A stretch of 28,651 nt of DNA from Schoenoplectus triqueter (lineage: Eukaryota; Streptophyta; Magnoliopsida; Poales; Cyperaceae): positions 1-28,651 of the forward strand of contig CAXKVV010001105.1 of NCBI GenBank assembly GCA_964058805.1, in the 5' to 3' direction. Made by a program: the position numbers and the translations under genes. How positions within the stretch are numbered: position 1 is the first letter of the stretch; every line of letters starts with the position of its first letter. The notes under the pieces were generated by a model. The model made no database searches, was not told the origin of the DNA, and saw only the letters and a list, made by a program, of their open reading frames with translations. Below, in pieces: positions 18,301 through 27,420 of this stretch.

Positions 18301-20333
18301 TTAAAAACCCAACAGTCTTCTAATGTATGCCCTAATATTCTGTGATATGGGCAATAATTAGGGTTATCTGATTTTTCTGTATCTTCGGGGCGCTTGCTTA
18401 CGGGTAATTCTAGCCCATTTTTCAATGCTCCCTTAAAGATTGTGAGCACCTTATCTCTTCGAAAGGAATATGGCTTGCTTTTCTTTTGTCTTAGAGTTTC
18501 AAAAGACTGAGAACTCCCTCCTATAACGGGCTTAGAATTTCTCTCACTACTGTTATTTGCGTTGTTACCTGATACATTTGTATTGGCAACCATTTTATCC
18601 TTGAGCTTGGTGAAAGCCACCTTTGCTTCTGTCCTTCTTGGTGGTCGAGCACCCATAAAACTTGGAATGTTGGAAGACGACATGTTTTCCATGTTGGACA
18701 CTGCTCTTAGCAAATCTTTGAACGTGTTGACTTTAGTCACACCCAAGAGCATCCCCATCCATCCATCGATATTTTTCTGGATCAGGTTGATCGCCTCATC
18801 TTCGGTCAGTGTCCTGTCACATTTGATGCTGAGATTTCTCCATCTGTTGATGTAGTCCATCATGGACTCACCCTTTTTGGGCTTTGTATTTGCCAAATCG
18901 GCTATGTTCACTTTATCTGATATCATGGCGAATCTGGCCCTGAACGCATTCGCCATTTCATCCCATGTGTTTACACTTTCATTCTCCAATGAATAATACC
19001 ATTGAAAAGCAGTGCCAACTAGACTTTGAGAGAATTGTCGCAGCAACAGTGCGTCATTCCCGCCAGTGTTCCCACACGAGGCTACGAAGTGTGCCAAGTG
19101 TTGTTCTGGGTTTAGGTCTCTGTTTCCTTCTCCTGAGAAGACCCTGAATTTTGGTATCACATACCCTTTTGGATATTCTTCGAGATCATAAGTGGCAGGA
19201 TATGGATGTCCACAGTTTCGGACAAGCAGAAGTGCATAGCCACCTCCTGCAATCTGCATCTGTTGAGCAATCATTGCTTGTATTTCTTTCTTGGTTACCC
19301 CTTGGTATTCAGGTTCAGGATTTACGTGACTATGAAAGGTCACTCTCGGGTTGCTAGGATCAGCATTGGTATTTGATCCATCTCTTCCTTTCTGGTTTTT
19401 AGAATCAACATTGATACTTATTTGATGAGAACCCTTTACTTTGTTAGTATCAGTGTTAAGATTCATGTGCTCTTGCAAAGCCTTGATGGTGTTGGCTAGT
19501 TCTTCATTTTGCTTTAACACAGCCATCAAAAGTTCTCGTTGTTTCACAAGCTCTTCATCCTGCATCTCTATATGATTTCTCAATAATTCTATGTTGTCAA
19601 GAGGGATGCTTGTTGTTCCATGATTTTCGCATCCATCTTCAGAGTCGGAAGGAGTGTTTTCTTCGTCCCCTTCTTCTCCAAATTTGTTACTATCGATCCC
19701 TTTATTTTTTCTTGGTCTTCCTTTTCGACCATTGCCCTTACCAGTATTTGTCGTATTTATCTGATTTTGTGGGGATTGATCTTCAGGATCTTGAGGGTCT
19801 TCTGATGTCACAACATTGACACTGGCGTGGACTTGAGATTCTTTATTTTCTTCGAAGCTTGCGGTGACCATATAGGCCGAGAAATGTCTTTCTAGATCTC
19901 TCACATATTTGGCGACCCGTCTTTTCTTTCGACTTTGGTTATTCACCGAGATAGTTAAATTTTCGGATTGAATCTTGGGACCCAACCTATTAAACACGCT
20001 ATAAGAGGTGCGTTCTTCAGCCACCGATTTTAATCGGGATTCATATTGAGTCTTAAAAGTTATAGGGACCCACTCTTGCGTGGTTTTCTGATTTCTTCCT
20101 TTTACGAGTCTCACGACTTGAGAGGCTCGACTGCGCCAATTCTGGTTTACTTGATCTTGAGAGGGAAAGTTCAACCTAGATTTAACTGATACTCGATTCT
20201 GAGTTTGATCAGGGATCTGATATCTCAACTTTCCAGTTGTCAGGTTCCTTCTTTCTTTCAAGGTTACTGCTGAGACTGGTTGCTTCTGATTTTGTTGAGG
20301 TTTTCGTGATGAAACTTCCCAAACTTGACGCTT
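15354..20333 (-). CDS. gag-pro: Gag-protease polyprotein of a Tat/Ogre-like element with duplicated zinc-knuckle module
   Basis: An intact frame of 1659 codons runs from just after an in-frame TAG (20334-20336) to TAG at 15354-15356. The first in-frame ATG is at 19871; a TTG at 20261 is not a credible start. Positions below count from 20261. Residues 222-266 form a coiled coil, and 363-530 the retrotransposon Gag core (IPKFRVFSGEGNRD, AFQWYYSLE, W..M..AFRARF). At about 634-650 is a CHHC knuckle (CPYHRILGHTLEDC). At about 868-950 is a retropepsin-like protease with ILIDAGSSINIMP and LLGRPWLH; the active site reads DAGSS. A Glu/Ser-rich region follows, then a second knuckle at about 1348-1365 (CPYHRVLGHPIEDC) within a duplicated module. 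The C terminus ends GLGYESDDDSLFIKN. No RT or integrase follows. Confidence 0.85.
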   Translation of the reverse strand, partial: KRQVWEVSSRKPQQNQKQPVSAVTLKERRNLTTGKLRYQIPDQTQNRVSVKSRLNFPSQDQVNQNWRSRASQVVRLVKGRNQKTTQEWVPITFKTQYESRLKSVAEERTSYSVFNRLGPKIQSENLTISVNNQSRKKRRVAKYVRDLERHFSAYMVTASFEENKESQVHASVNVVTSEDPQDPEDQSPQNQINTTNTGKGNGRKGRPRKNKGIDSNKFGEEGDEENTPSDSEDGCENHGTTSIPLDNIELLRNHIEMQDEELVKQRELLMAVLKQNEELANTIKALQEHMNLNTDTNKVKGSHQISINVDSKNQKGRDGSNTNADPSNPRVTFHSHVNPEPEYQGVTKKEIQAMIAQQMQIAGGGYALLLVRNCGHPYPATYDLEEYPKGYVIPKFRVFSGEGNRDLNPEQHLAHFVASCGNTGGNDALLLRQFSQSLVGTAFQWYYSLENESVNTWDEMANAFRARFAMISDKVNIADLANTKPKKGESMMDYINRWRNLSIKCDRTLTEDEAINLIQKNIDGWMGMLLGVTKVNTFKDLLRAVSNMENMSSSNIPSFMGARPPRRTEAKVAFTKLKDKMVANTNVSGNNANNSSERNSKPVIGGSSQSFETLRQKKSKPYSFRRDKVLTIFKGALKNGLELPVSKRPEDTEKSDNPNYCPYHRILGHTLEDCWVFKDWVEKSIRNGEITLPKGFLQNPTPHEQVNAISHKCNMVYHEDNTYDEDDTLMLQELLFSAHQGEANTSGTKKEECKMVLRSGTYIPERQAVKDSDKNKDKAQNRSREIDDIVKNSEKARQTIDDYNVLAHLRKIPALLSIFDALMMSQDLRDVLIQALQNPEKHKSYFIEKNLQEALYVAKREVGITFTNEDLLMGTTDHNRPLYITGDCGGQRIGRILIDAGSSINIMPLKTLKAIALDVKNLSNEKVTIHGFNQNSQKALGAVTLNLQCGGLKSPTKFYVIDAETSYRALLGRPWLHNNQIVPSTLHQCLKYVDNGRQKRINGDLKPFGVHEIKFNDAQFFLSKEGKEKGKPSEPVKISRNNAPTEGSEYDASSEEEEEIKFHFKPHITLQTKRSNERSDEEVIFDLKSKTISQIEFSSNGSDEEVTFNLKNKTASQVETSSNEESEKSENSGHTTPHNILEYESSNEEESDNNSRSKEQESSENSEREESDEEIIYRCLRRPENDVDTSSESEASYVIDHIKDKLMCLAITDIPRDEDQVFSGLNSSNARPQWCDASRTRVWDLRVAEPPSIEELRCQVEVNKREIAEQWEVMQDIKVQNNEILEMVKAIQITISDANTSEKIIRTQGENQDKGKQLMYTRESRRDMTLKQKKSKPYSFRRDKVAKIFKEAMKNGLILPTSKRPAEMEKHSDSNYCPYHRVLGHPIEDCWVFKDWVEKGYTEGIIELPQSVLQSPAPHEAKEQEESVRFRVCTISHDMVDEDSDDGIVFNLKSIKTHLPKLGTQKEEKLKGVKGDQNPLKKSKKKNLKEVHRSNHVLNIKIKDEAMSLAITTVPDKYFKDLTPREVNHIQILKTFMVPAKLIYVKGKPIVQKAIIFYKSDSTQSREDSSVDSWERWMMEQEDSGDEKDNGVIIHFFEKKIYELTQRIGGLRDMSKAEVKTFARLWDNPRKMIMGLDGKMKNTRGLGYESDDDSLFIKN
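16065..16351 (-). repeat. Second copy of the zinc-knuckle module (within gag-pro)
   Basis: This corresponds to about residues 1303-1398. It matches the first copy in protein (LKQKKSKPYSFRRDKV, NGLILPTSKRP, CPYHR..GH..EDCWVFKDWVEK, PAPHE) and clearly in DNA. Its partner is at 18210-18495. Confidence 0.9.
18210..18495 (-). repeat. First copy of the zinc-knuckle module (within gag-pro)
   Basis: This corresponds to about residues 588-683, directly after the Gag core, the usual place for a nucleocapsid knuckle. The conserved order is LRQKKSKPYSFRRDKV, NGLELPVSKRP, CPYHRILGHTLEDCWVFKDWVEK, PTPHE. Confidence 0.9.
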
Positions 20334-20780
20334 CTAACCTCTAGAAGGGCTCTCTGCTACAACTCTTAGAACGGAGAAAGAGTTGGATACAGGGATATTT
20401 GGCCTAGCCACCAGGCATTCTTGAGGTACTTCCCGAGTTATTTTCTGGAAAACCTTGGATGTAGAGCCAGTTTTGGGAGAGATTGCCTTCTTGGTTGGGC
20501 GTCTCCTCCTCCTTTGAGGTTCAGGAGGAGAGTTCATGATTTTGTTATCTATACCCTTCTGAGTTAGAGCAAAATAGACTTCTTCATCTTCTTCTTCAGT
20601 TGGGGCTGCTGCGGAGATGGGAGCCACCATGGTTGAAGCCACCGCTGTTGGAGTGTTGATGATGACTTCTTGCGGGATAGTCCCGAAGAAAATGAAATAC
20701 TTCCCTTCAGCGCCTTGGGAAGGAGTGATAGTGCGAGAAGCCACCATTGTTGTTATTTCGTTGCTGTTGAGATATGCCAT
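20334..20780 (-). CDS. Leader ORF of the outer element, 148 residues, same frame as gag
   Basis: It starts at ATG 20780, about 125 nt downstream of the primer-binding-site candidate, and ends at TAG 20334-20336. It is in exactly the same frame as gag-protease, so one stop codon separates a continuous frame. The protein begins MAYLNSNEITTMVASRT and contains an Ala/Pro-rich part, EEEDEEVYFALT, a basic RRRRRPTKK cluster at about 91-99, and a C-terminal SPSRG. I do not recognise a domain. It may be an Ogre-type ORF1 or the N terminus of Gag cut off by a nonsense change. The basic cluster could be a nuclear-localisation or nucleic-acid-binding patch (inference). Confidence 0.6.
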   Translation of the reverse strand: MAYLNSNEITTMVASRTITPSQGAEGKYFIFFGTIPQEVIINTPTAVASTMVAPISAAAPTEEEDEEVYFALTQKGIDNKIMNSPPEPQRRRRRPTKKAISPKTGSTSKVFQKITREVPQECLVARPNIPVSNSFSVLRVVAESPSRG

Positions 20781-20905
20781 TTCACCTACAAAACAAACAA
20801 CAACTTCAACTTTATTATTTTGTTTTATTTTTTTTATTTAAGCAACCACTTAATTTACTTAATTATTCTATTTATTTTTCCTTTCAAAGATGAGAGGAGA
20901 ATCTT
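20781..20905 (-). other. Untranslated leader of the outer element
   Basis: 125 bp between the primer-binding-site candidate and the leader ORF. It is T-rich on the plus strand (A-rich in the RNA) and holds no other feature that I can see. Confidence 0.6.
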
Positions 20906-20924
20906 GGTCCCACCGGGCGTGCCA
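20906..20924 (-). promoter_or_regulatory. Primer binding site candidate
   Basis: TGGCACGCCCGGTGGGACC on the minus strand starts with the TGG expected for pairing with a tRNA CCA end, and lies 5 nt after the LTR end GGGTCGCACA. The position fits minus-strand priming. I cannot assign a tRNA with confidence. The sequence resembles the TGGCGCCCACCGTGGGG type of site in other Tat elements. Confidence 0.6.
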
Positions 20925-21250
20925 GATCCTGTGCGACCCTTTTTCGCGCCTCTCACCGCCCTGAAAAAGGAAGTGGGCGATGAATTGCGGAAGAAGGACA
21001 CGGAGATCCCTCTAAGTGTGCATCATGTATATTTATATGAATTTGGAATGCACATTTAAAGGTTTTTAGAGATTGTGGGGTCCTTAAGATTCCAATGGGC
21101 GCAAGCCCCCATTGTTAATTACCCTGGGCTTTGAACCCGAGGAACCTCTGATTACGAAAGGAAAAAATAAACAGAATAGTTAAGCAATTTTAAGTGATCG
21201 TTGTGAGAGAGGGCGGAGAAGATATGAACTCTTTTTAAGGTAGTCTACAC

Positions 21251-21345
21251 ATTGTGAACCTCAATTAATGGCAGTTCAGACCATGAGTCTCGATTAATGG
21301 CAACTCAGACCATGAGCCTCGATTAATGGCAGCTCAGACCACGTG
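21251..21345. repeat. 29-bp tandem repeat in the 5' LTR
   Basis: Units of ACCATGAGYCTCGATTAATG plus GCARCTCAG start at 21280 and 21309, with a partial unit before and a degenerate one at 21338. Confidence 0.75.
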
Positions 21346-21852
21346 AGTATCAGTACGCAAGATATGAAGCTTGAAGCGCTATGCCAGCTCAGCATCAAGG
21401 ACTGGTTATCAGAAAGACGGAGAAGATTTTGATCGTCTTTAACTGATCTTCTAGATCATGAACATGAAGCTCTATGCCAGTTCATGGACCTAGGCATTCA
21501 GATATCTCGATGATCCATATAGAGATACTGAATGGTTCCCGAGATACGAGATATTGAGTTAAGGCTCCTTACCAACTCAAATATCAAGATCAAGGTGGAC
21601 CTTCTGAGATACAAGATGTGAACACGAGCGCTCTGCCCGCTCAACATCAAGATTCGATGAATCAGAAAGACAGAATTTGACCCCTTTCTTGGTCTTTACT
21701 GATCTTCTAGACTATGAATCTGCAGCGTTGTGCCAATTCATAAATCTAGGAATTCAAAGTCTCGATGATCCATATAGAGACTTGAATAATTTTTTAAGAT
21801 ACGAGATATTGAGTTAAGGCTCCTTACCAACTCAAATATCAAGATCAAGAAT
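21343..21852. repeat. 255-bp tandem duplication in the 5' LTR
   Basis: ACCAACTCAAATATCAAGAT occurs at 21571 and 21826, and the sequence leading to each is similar over about 255 bp (GATGATCCATATAGAGA, GAGATATTGAGTTAAGGCTC). A related diverged unit is found outside the LTR at 13010-13130. Confidence 0.75.
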
Positions 21853-22656
21853 TGATTTTTTTTTGTTTTAGATTGAGTTTGATTTATTTTTGAGATTGAA
21901 TTTTAATTTTATTTTATTTCATGAGAATGATGATGTCCTTATTATTATTTTTATTTTTATTTGGGTTTGTTTATTTTATTTGCTTATTTTATTTTTAATT
22001 TTGTGGTTTGGAAGTTCATTTAATTTTGGTGAAAGGAGATAATATTTTATTTATTTTAATTATTTTTTTTTGTATTTTTAATTTGATTTATATTTATCTT
22101 ATTATTATCTTATTTTTTATTTAATTTAAAAAGTTGAAAGAGTTGCATTTTTATTTTATTTTTCATTAATTTTCTTTTATTTACATATTTATCTTTATCT
22201 TTTAATTTATATATATTCAAAACTTATTTAATTTTGACTTAATGATAGGAATTTATATTTCTTATTTAATTATTTTATTTATTTTTATTTATATATTCAG
22301 TTTTACTTATATTTATTTTATAAAATTTAATTCAATGAATAAGAATTATATTTCGTTTTAATTTATTTCACTTGTCTTTTCATATGTTTAAGAAAACATG
22401 CGATTTATTTTAACTAAAAAGAATGCATATTATTATATATGTTTATCATTTTTATATATTATTTTTTGTTTATCATTATCATTATTTCCTTCAAAAAGAA
22501 GTATTTTTATTTATTTTAGTTTACTTTATTTAAGTATTCTATTTATTTTTAATTTAACTTATTTTAACCTATTTAATGGATGAAAAAGGTGCATACATTA
22601 TTATATATTTTGTTATTCTTTGTTAGAGAAACGCATCCACTTGTTTATTTTATTTT
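21853..22656. other. T-rich TTTATTT-type stretch of the 5' LTR
   Basis: About 800 bp composed mainly of T and A with strong strand asymmetry (T-rich on plus, so A-rich in the element's RNA). It has no gene and no clear repeat unit. Confidence 0.7.
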
Positions 22657-22704
22657 AATAAAGTGTTTTGATTTTATGAAGCAATAAAGTGTTTTGATTT
22701 TATG
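22657..22704. repeat. 26-bp tandem duplication next to the empty Athila site
   Basis: AATAAAGTGTTTTGATTTTATG occurs at 22657-22678 and again at 22683-22704, with a 26-bp period (spacer AAGC). The second copy abuts AGAAG, the target of the Athila insertion in the other LTR. Confidence 0.85.
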
Positions 22705-22709
22705 AGAAG
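22705..22709. other. Empty Athila target site (AGAAG)
   Basis: This is the uninterrupted counterpart of 8024-8028. It shows what the outer element's LTR looked like before Athila arrived. Confidence 0.75.
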
Positions 22710-25700
22710 TTTATAAAATTTAGGAGGCAAAGCCGAGTTTGGGATCAGCAGGATTATGAGCAATTTTTTTATTTCATTTGTTTTTACAGGATTTTCTTTT
22801 ACTTTATTTGGATCAGGATTCTCTTTGGGTCGATTCTTGAAGCAACAGGTTGGACTTCAATTTAATTTCAAGCATATGCTCTAGGCTAAAATTTTATTTC
22901 AAGATTGGAGCTAAGTCATTTTGTCTTATTCATCGATACTAAATTTCTTTCTTTTATTCTTCACTCATTCAAGTCAAAGCGTACACTTATTATTTTGTCG
23001 TCAGAGATATATTTTATTTGTGGCTCTATTAATTATACGTTTGTGTAGGGACAATTCTATTTTTGATGGGTTAAGCTTATAGATATAGTACCAATCGGTA
23101 TGGCCTTAGTATACTATCTGGTTTGAATCACAATTATATTTACATAAAATTGCAAGTTATTACAGGAACATAATCAGTTAAAAAACCAATTTTCAATGTT
23201 CAGTATCAATCTGGTGCAAGTATATTCATGCGTTCTCAAACAGATCTTATATAATACATCCAATTTTCAAAAGTCATGTTATAATTTTACATGGAAATCC
23301 ATATGATAGTTTTGTCATTAAACAAAATAACAAAGTTTTTGACCTAGGTTGAGACAAACTGCAACAAGGTATTTTAATGACACAATGAAATCATCCCCTT
23401 CAGTTCAGTTACTCAGGAGGAAAATAAGACTTACCCAAGTTTACAGCAACATATACATGTCGAAGGTACCAACTGGTACACACTATTTTTGTTAAGAAAT
23501 CATGTCCAGAGCATAGTTATGTAGGGTGCTCATTGGTATCAAACTCATACCATGCCATGATACAAAAATGGTTAATTTATAGAAATCATCACAGTGAATT
23601 ATGAAGCAGATGATTATACAGTTCATGACAAATAGACATAAGATTTAAACAATTGCATATGTACAAGGTTCAAAGAAATGAAATGATGACCATTGACCAA
23701 CTTCTCCTTACCAGCCAAGCAAGCCTTTAAAAAGGATCTGTAACACTATAAAAATAGAAAATAATAGTAAATAACAAGAAAATATGCTCATATATTGTGT
23801 TAGCATGTCATATGCAGGTTTAGAAAATTTATCCAAAGGAAATCATAAGCTATACATAAAACACACACACACTTCGGACTCAGGATTCTACTTTTTATTT
23901 TTGTTTTAGACTTGGAAGTTTGCATTATTTACACATTTACATGAACTTTATTTCTAATCTTGATACAAATTATTGCCTAATAGCTCACCGAGCTCTCTAC
24001 TCGGGCCAATGGTATTTAGAGAAATTAGATGGTATTAATATTTTTATTCTGGTTGACTCAGGCCAATAGCTCACCAAACTCCTCGCTTGGGCCAATAGCT
24101 CACTGAGTTACTCTTAACAATACTCATTAACTATACCTACATTTACTTTACTTATTAAAGCATACACTCCTTTTTATTTGGTTTTTGAAACATGATTTAT
24201 ACGAAATGTGGGCAAAATGCTAGTATGTAATATTGAAAATTCAAATATTTGGGAAATAGTTCTATTTTAAGCAAGAACAGAAAGAAAAATAGATAGAAGC
24301 CTTTTTGTTTATTTAAAATGTAATTTTACATAAAGGTCTAAAGGGTTTAATTCGCTTACATTAGCCTTATGAATTGATTCTTAAAGACAAATGCTTAGGG
24401 AAAATCGTTAGCAAATGAAGCAGAAAATTTTGGAATGCATCTTTAACAGCAAAAAAAAAAAAATAATAATAATAATAAAATAATAATAATTAAGCAAATA
24501 TTTCTTACTTATTAATTGAAAACTAGCAAAGTTATGTTACAGTTTTATCCTGAATGCATATTATAGAGATGATATTTCATGAAAAGATTCAAAATTTTTT
24601 TAGAAGTTTATGAAAATACGAGGATATACTCTCAAACTTTTATTAAATTTCTTTTGGTAATTTTATTGAGAGCAAGGGCTCACGACTGAACTCAGCCGGC
24701 ACAAGCTCTCTAGCTCTTCAAAATCAAGGGCTCACGACCATATTCAGCCGGCACAAGATTGAGAAAAGCTTTTATTTTTACAAATTGGTTTAAGTTGTAT
24801 ATTAGTCAGTTTCCATGCATATATTTTTAATGTAGGTTTTATATATAAGGTATAACAGAAATATTAAAGAGGGTAATAATCAGACAAATGCAGAGACCAT
24901 AGAAGAAATAGGTTTTTCTATTTATTCACTTATATATATATATATAGATAGTAAATAACTAAAAAAAAATGATTTAAAATGAGATCCTACGAATCTAAAT
25001 GTGCTTCTCTTATGGAATCTGTATGGAAGTTTCATCTCAGCCCCCTTTTTATTATATTAACTGTGTTTGAAAACACCATGGATGGAAGGCTTCACCAATT
25101 TCATAGTAAACTTAAGAACAATATAGAAACGTGCCTTAAAATCTCTAAGTTCTATGTTATTTGCATGCCAATAAAAAAAAAGTCAAATTAAAAAGAAATA
25201 CAGCGAAGCAGCAAATACTATACTAACCATCTTATTATGCCACCATAAATCTAGATTCTGCATAAAGAAAGAAAATACAAAGAGACTTGAGTTTTAGCTT
25301 CCTCTTTTTACTGCTAAATACCATATCATAACCTCATCAGTCTCTATCAATTTCTACTTCATTGAACTTTCGATTTTTACCAAAGAAGTTTTATCACAAA
25401 GAAACAATGAAAAGAAAATGCGAATGCGACTTATAAAAATGCAACAGAATAAACAAAGAAGCGAAAAATGCAAATTGAACTTAAGAAGATGAAAAGAAAT
25501 ATGACAGATTCACAAATTTCATTGATTGAACTTGCAAATACATTAAACTTCAATTGAAAATATTACATTTCAACTGTAAAATCTACCTATTCTAATTGCT
25601 AGCAGACTAGTTTTCTGTTGATCCTCTAATAAGCACTAGTATCGGAAAATAGTGGCTGTTGGTGTTTGGATGTTTGGGAGGCTTAACTGTATATGGTGAG

Positions 25701-25835
25701 GGCTACTAGGTTTCTTAGTAATTGACTAATGGGGAGATGGGAGCAATTGGCTGCTGGGGTTTCAACTATGGGGGTGAGGAGTTTTTTTTTTGATAATTGC
25801 TGGGGTTATCGCTTGTATCTGGGGGAAGAGAGGGT

Positions 25836-25844
25836 CCTTTTATA
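25836..25844 (-). promoter_or_regulatory. TATA box of the 5' LTR
   Basis: TATAAAAGG on the minus strand, in the context GACTATAAAAGGACC. Transcription would begin near 25812 and run toward the gag frame. The match to the plant TATA consensus is strong. Confidence 0.65.
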
Positions 25845-25857
25845 GTCAGAGATTAGG

Positions 25858-25887
25858 TTTAGGGTTTGGATTTTTGAATTAGGGTTT
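25858..25887 (-). promoter_or_regulatory. Two telo-box motifs upstream of TATA (5' LTR)
   Basis: AAACCCTAAA (25858-25867) and AAACCCTAA (25879-25887), read on the minus strand, start 14 bp upstream of the TATA box. They are the same pair as at 11180-11209. Confidence 0.5.
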
Positions 25888-25953
25888 AGGGGGTTTAATT
25901 TTACGGTTTTATCCCTTGATTTAGGCTTTGCTCTATCTTCAAATTTATCTGAG

Positions 25954-25992
25954 ATGGCATCCACTTATCTGATCAACAACCCCCTTTATTTT
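25954..25992 (-). repeat. 39-bp repeat with polypurine-like core (5' LTR copy)
   Basis: This is the third copy of the 39-bp sequence (see 11276-11314 and 12916-12954), lying in U3 about 110 bp upstream of the TATA box. Confidence 0.75.
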
Positions 25993-27420
25993 AACTACCC
26001 AATGGCAGGCTGCCACACCAGCTCTGCCAACGCATAAATAAACACTACACCTAAATAAAACAAAAAATATTATGCGAGGTGCTTACTGGCAATCATGTTT
26101 TCAGGGGAAGTATTTACTGGCACAAGTTCGGCTGGTGGAGGCGTGTGCTGGCTTGGAGTTGGCTTGCGGGCTCTAGCATCAGATTCGTCAAAGGCTTGCA
26201 CCTGGGCCTCGGGTTTTGTTGGTGTGGGGTTGGCCTGTAGGTTCTTGGCAGCCTTGAGTCTCGGGCCTCCTCTACTGGGCCGCCTCGGCCTCCTTGCGTA
26301 GCCCTTCTTCCTCCCTCTTTATTTTGACACCAACTCTGCCGCCCGGGAAAGCACTGGCTTGCATGGCTCGGCTCTAACGCCTCTTCTCCATATTCCTCCA
26401 ATTTCGAAGCTATTTTGACTCTTTCCTAATTTTTCTAGGTTTACGATTTTCTCTCAAATTTGCCTCTTTCTTTTGAAATTGAACTTGGATCCCTACTTGT
26501 TTGAGTGTGAAGTGGCTGATTTTCTGAGATTTCGGTTTCGATTTGGAACAATTCGGCTCACCTCTTTTTGAATTTCCTTCCTTTGTCGCTGAAGAAGAAA
26601 AAGGTTGAAAGGGGCTATCGAGTTTCTTAGTTGGCAGAGGAGAGAAACTGGGTAATAAGACCAAGTGTTGATTTCTCTTTTATTTGAACTTGGTGCACCA
26701 TAAGCCAAGCCAATGACAATATGGTGGTTTACAAAAAACCGAGTCCATGGCATCTTTCCTACTTAGATAGACTTGGTTTATGATATTTAATTGTAGACCA
26801 ATCATGACAAGTGGGTCCAAAGGTGTTTGATTCACGCACTACGTACAAAGCCACTTAGCTGATTTTTCGATTTTTCCTTCATATTTTTCTTTTTCTGAAT
26901 TTTTCTTGAAAGATATCTTTATCCAAAATTCACCAAATTTTCACCAAAAATCTTATAAATCATATCAAGATTTATGATAATTTTTATTTTGATTTTTGAC
27001 CCTTGGTTAATCATCAATTAATTATGTGCCCAATTAATTGATTTAATTTGTGTCAATTGATCATTTCCGGATTTCCTCGACTTTTGTAACTCCAATAATA
27101 TCGAATAAGATATGAAAATTCTTAGTATTTTATGGAGAACATAATTCTCTCGTAAAATTTGAGTTTTGAGATTTTTGACTTTGACGAGGTTTTCGATTTG
27201 AATTTCCCGAGTCTTGACAATTAGTCTTTTTTCTGAGCATTTCTAATTTCTTTTAATTTTATCCTCAATTTCTGGGTCCTCGGGCTTGGTCTGAGCTTTT
27301 TAGACCTCTGTTGGGTTTAATAGGCCTACTTGGGCTCTTCGGGAATACTGGGCCTCTCGGGCCTGACCCGATTCTTCAGATTTTCTTTGCACTATTCCTC
27401 AACTTTTTTAGGGGTCAACA

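Larger units (their letters stand above)
8024..27420 (-). mobile_element. Non-autonomous Tat/Ogre-like gag-protease retrotransposon
   Basis: Read on the minus strand the order is 5' LTR (27420 to 20930), primer-binding-site candidate, leader ORF, gag-protease frame, 2.6 kb non-coding, and 3' LTR (12732 to 8024, interrupted). LTRs begin TGTTGACCCC and end GGGTCGCACA. LTRs of about 6.5 kb and a total near 21 kb without the Athila insert are typical of the Ogre/Tat group, and the Gag sequence agrees. Reverse transcriptase, RNase H and integrase are absent, so mobility would need enzymes from a partner element. The left end is off the window, beyond Athila. Confidence 0.8.
20930..27420 (-). repeat. 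5' LTR of the outer element (6491 bp)
   Basis: On the element's strand it runs from TGTTGACCCC (27420) to GGGTCGCACA (20930), an imperfect terminal inverted repeat. The right end is fixed by loss of similarity to the other LTR after 27420/12732. The left end is inferred from the TG and the adjacent primer-site candidate. U3 is about 1.6 kb, to the TATA box at 25836-25844. R plus U5 is about 4.9 kb, which is unusually long. The 20930-22704 part has no partner in the window because Athila displaced it. Confidence 0.85.

Noticed and set aside
20906..20924. Possible tRNA gene 3' end (GGTCCCACCGGGCGTGCCA on the plus strand)
   Set aside because: There is no T-loop TTCRA or other tRNA arms nearby. 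The position beside the LTR fits a primer binding site instead.
8024..27420. 4.7-kb direct repeat as a segmental duplication or assembly error
   Set aside because: The repeat ends have LTR termini, a primer-site candidate follows, a gag-protease frame lies between, and small real differences separate the copies. An LTR pair explains all of this.
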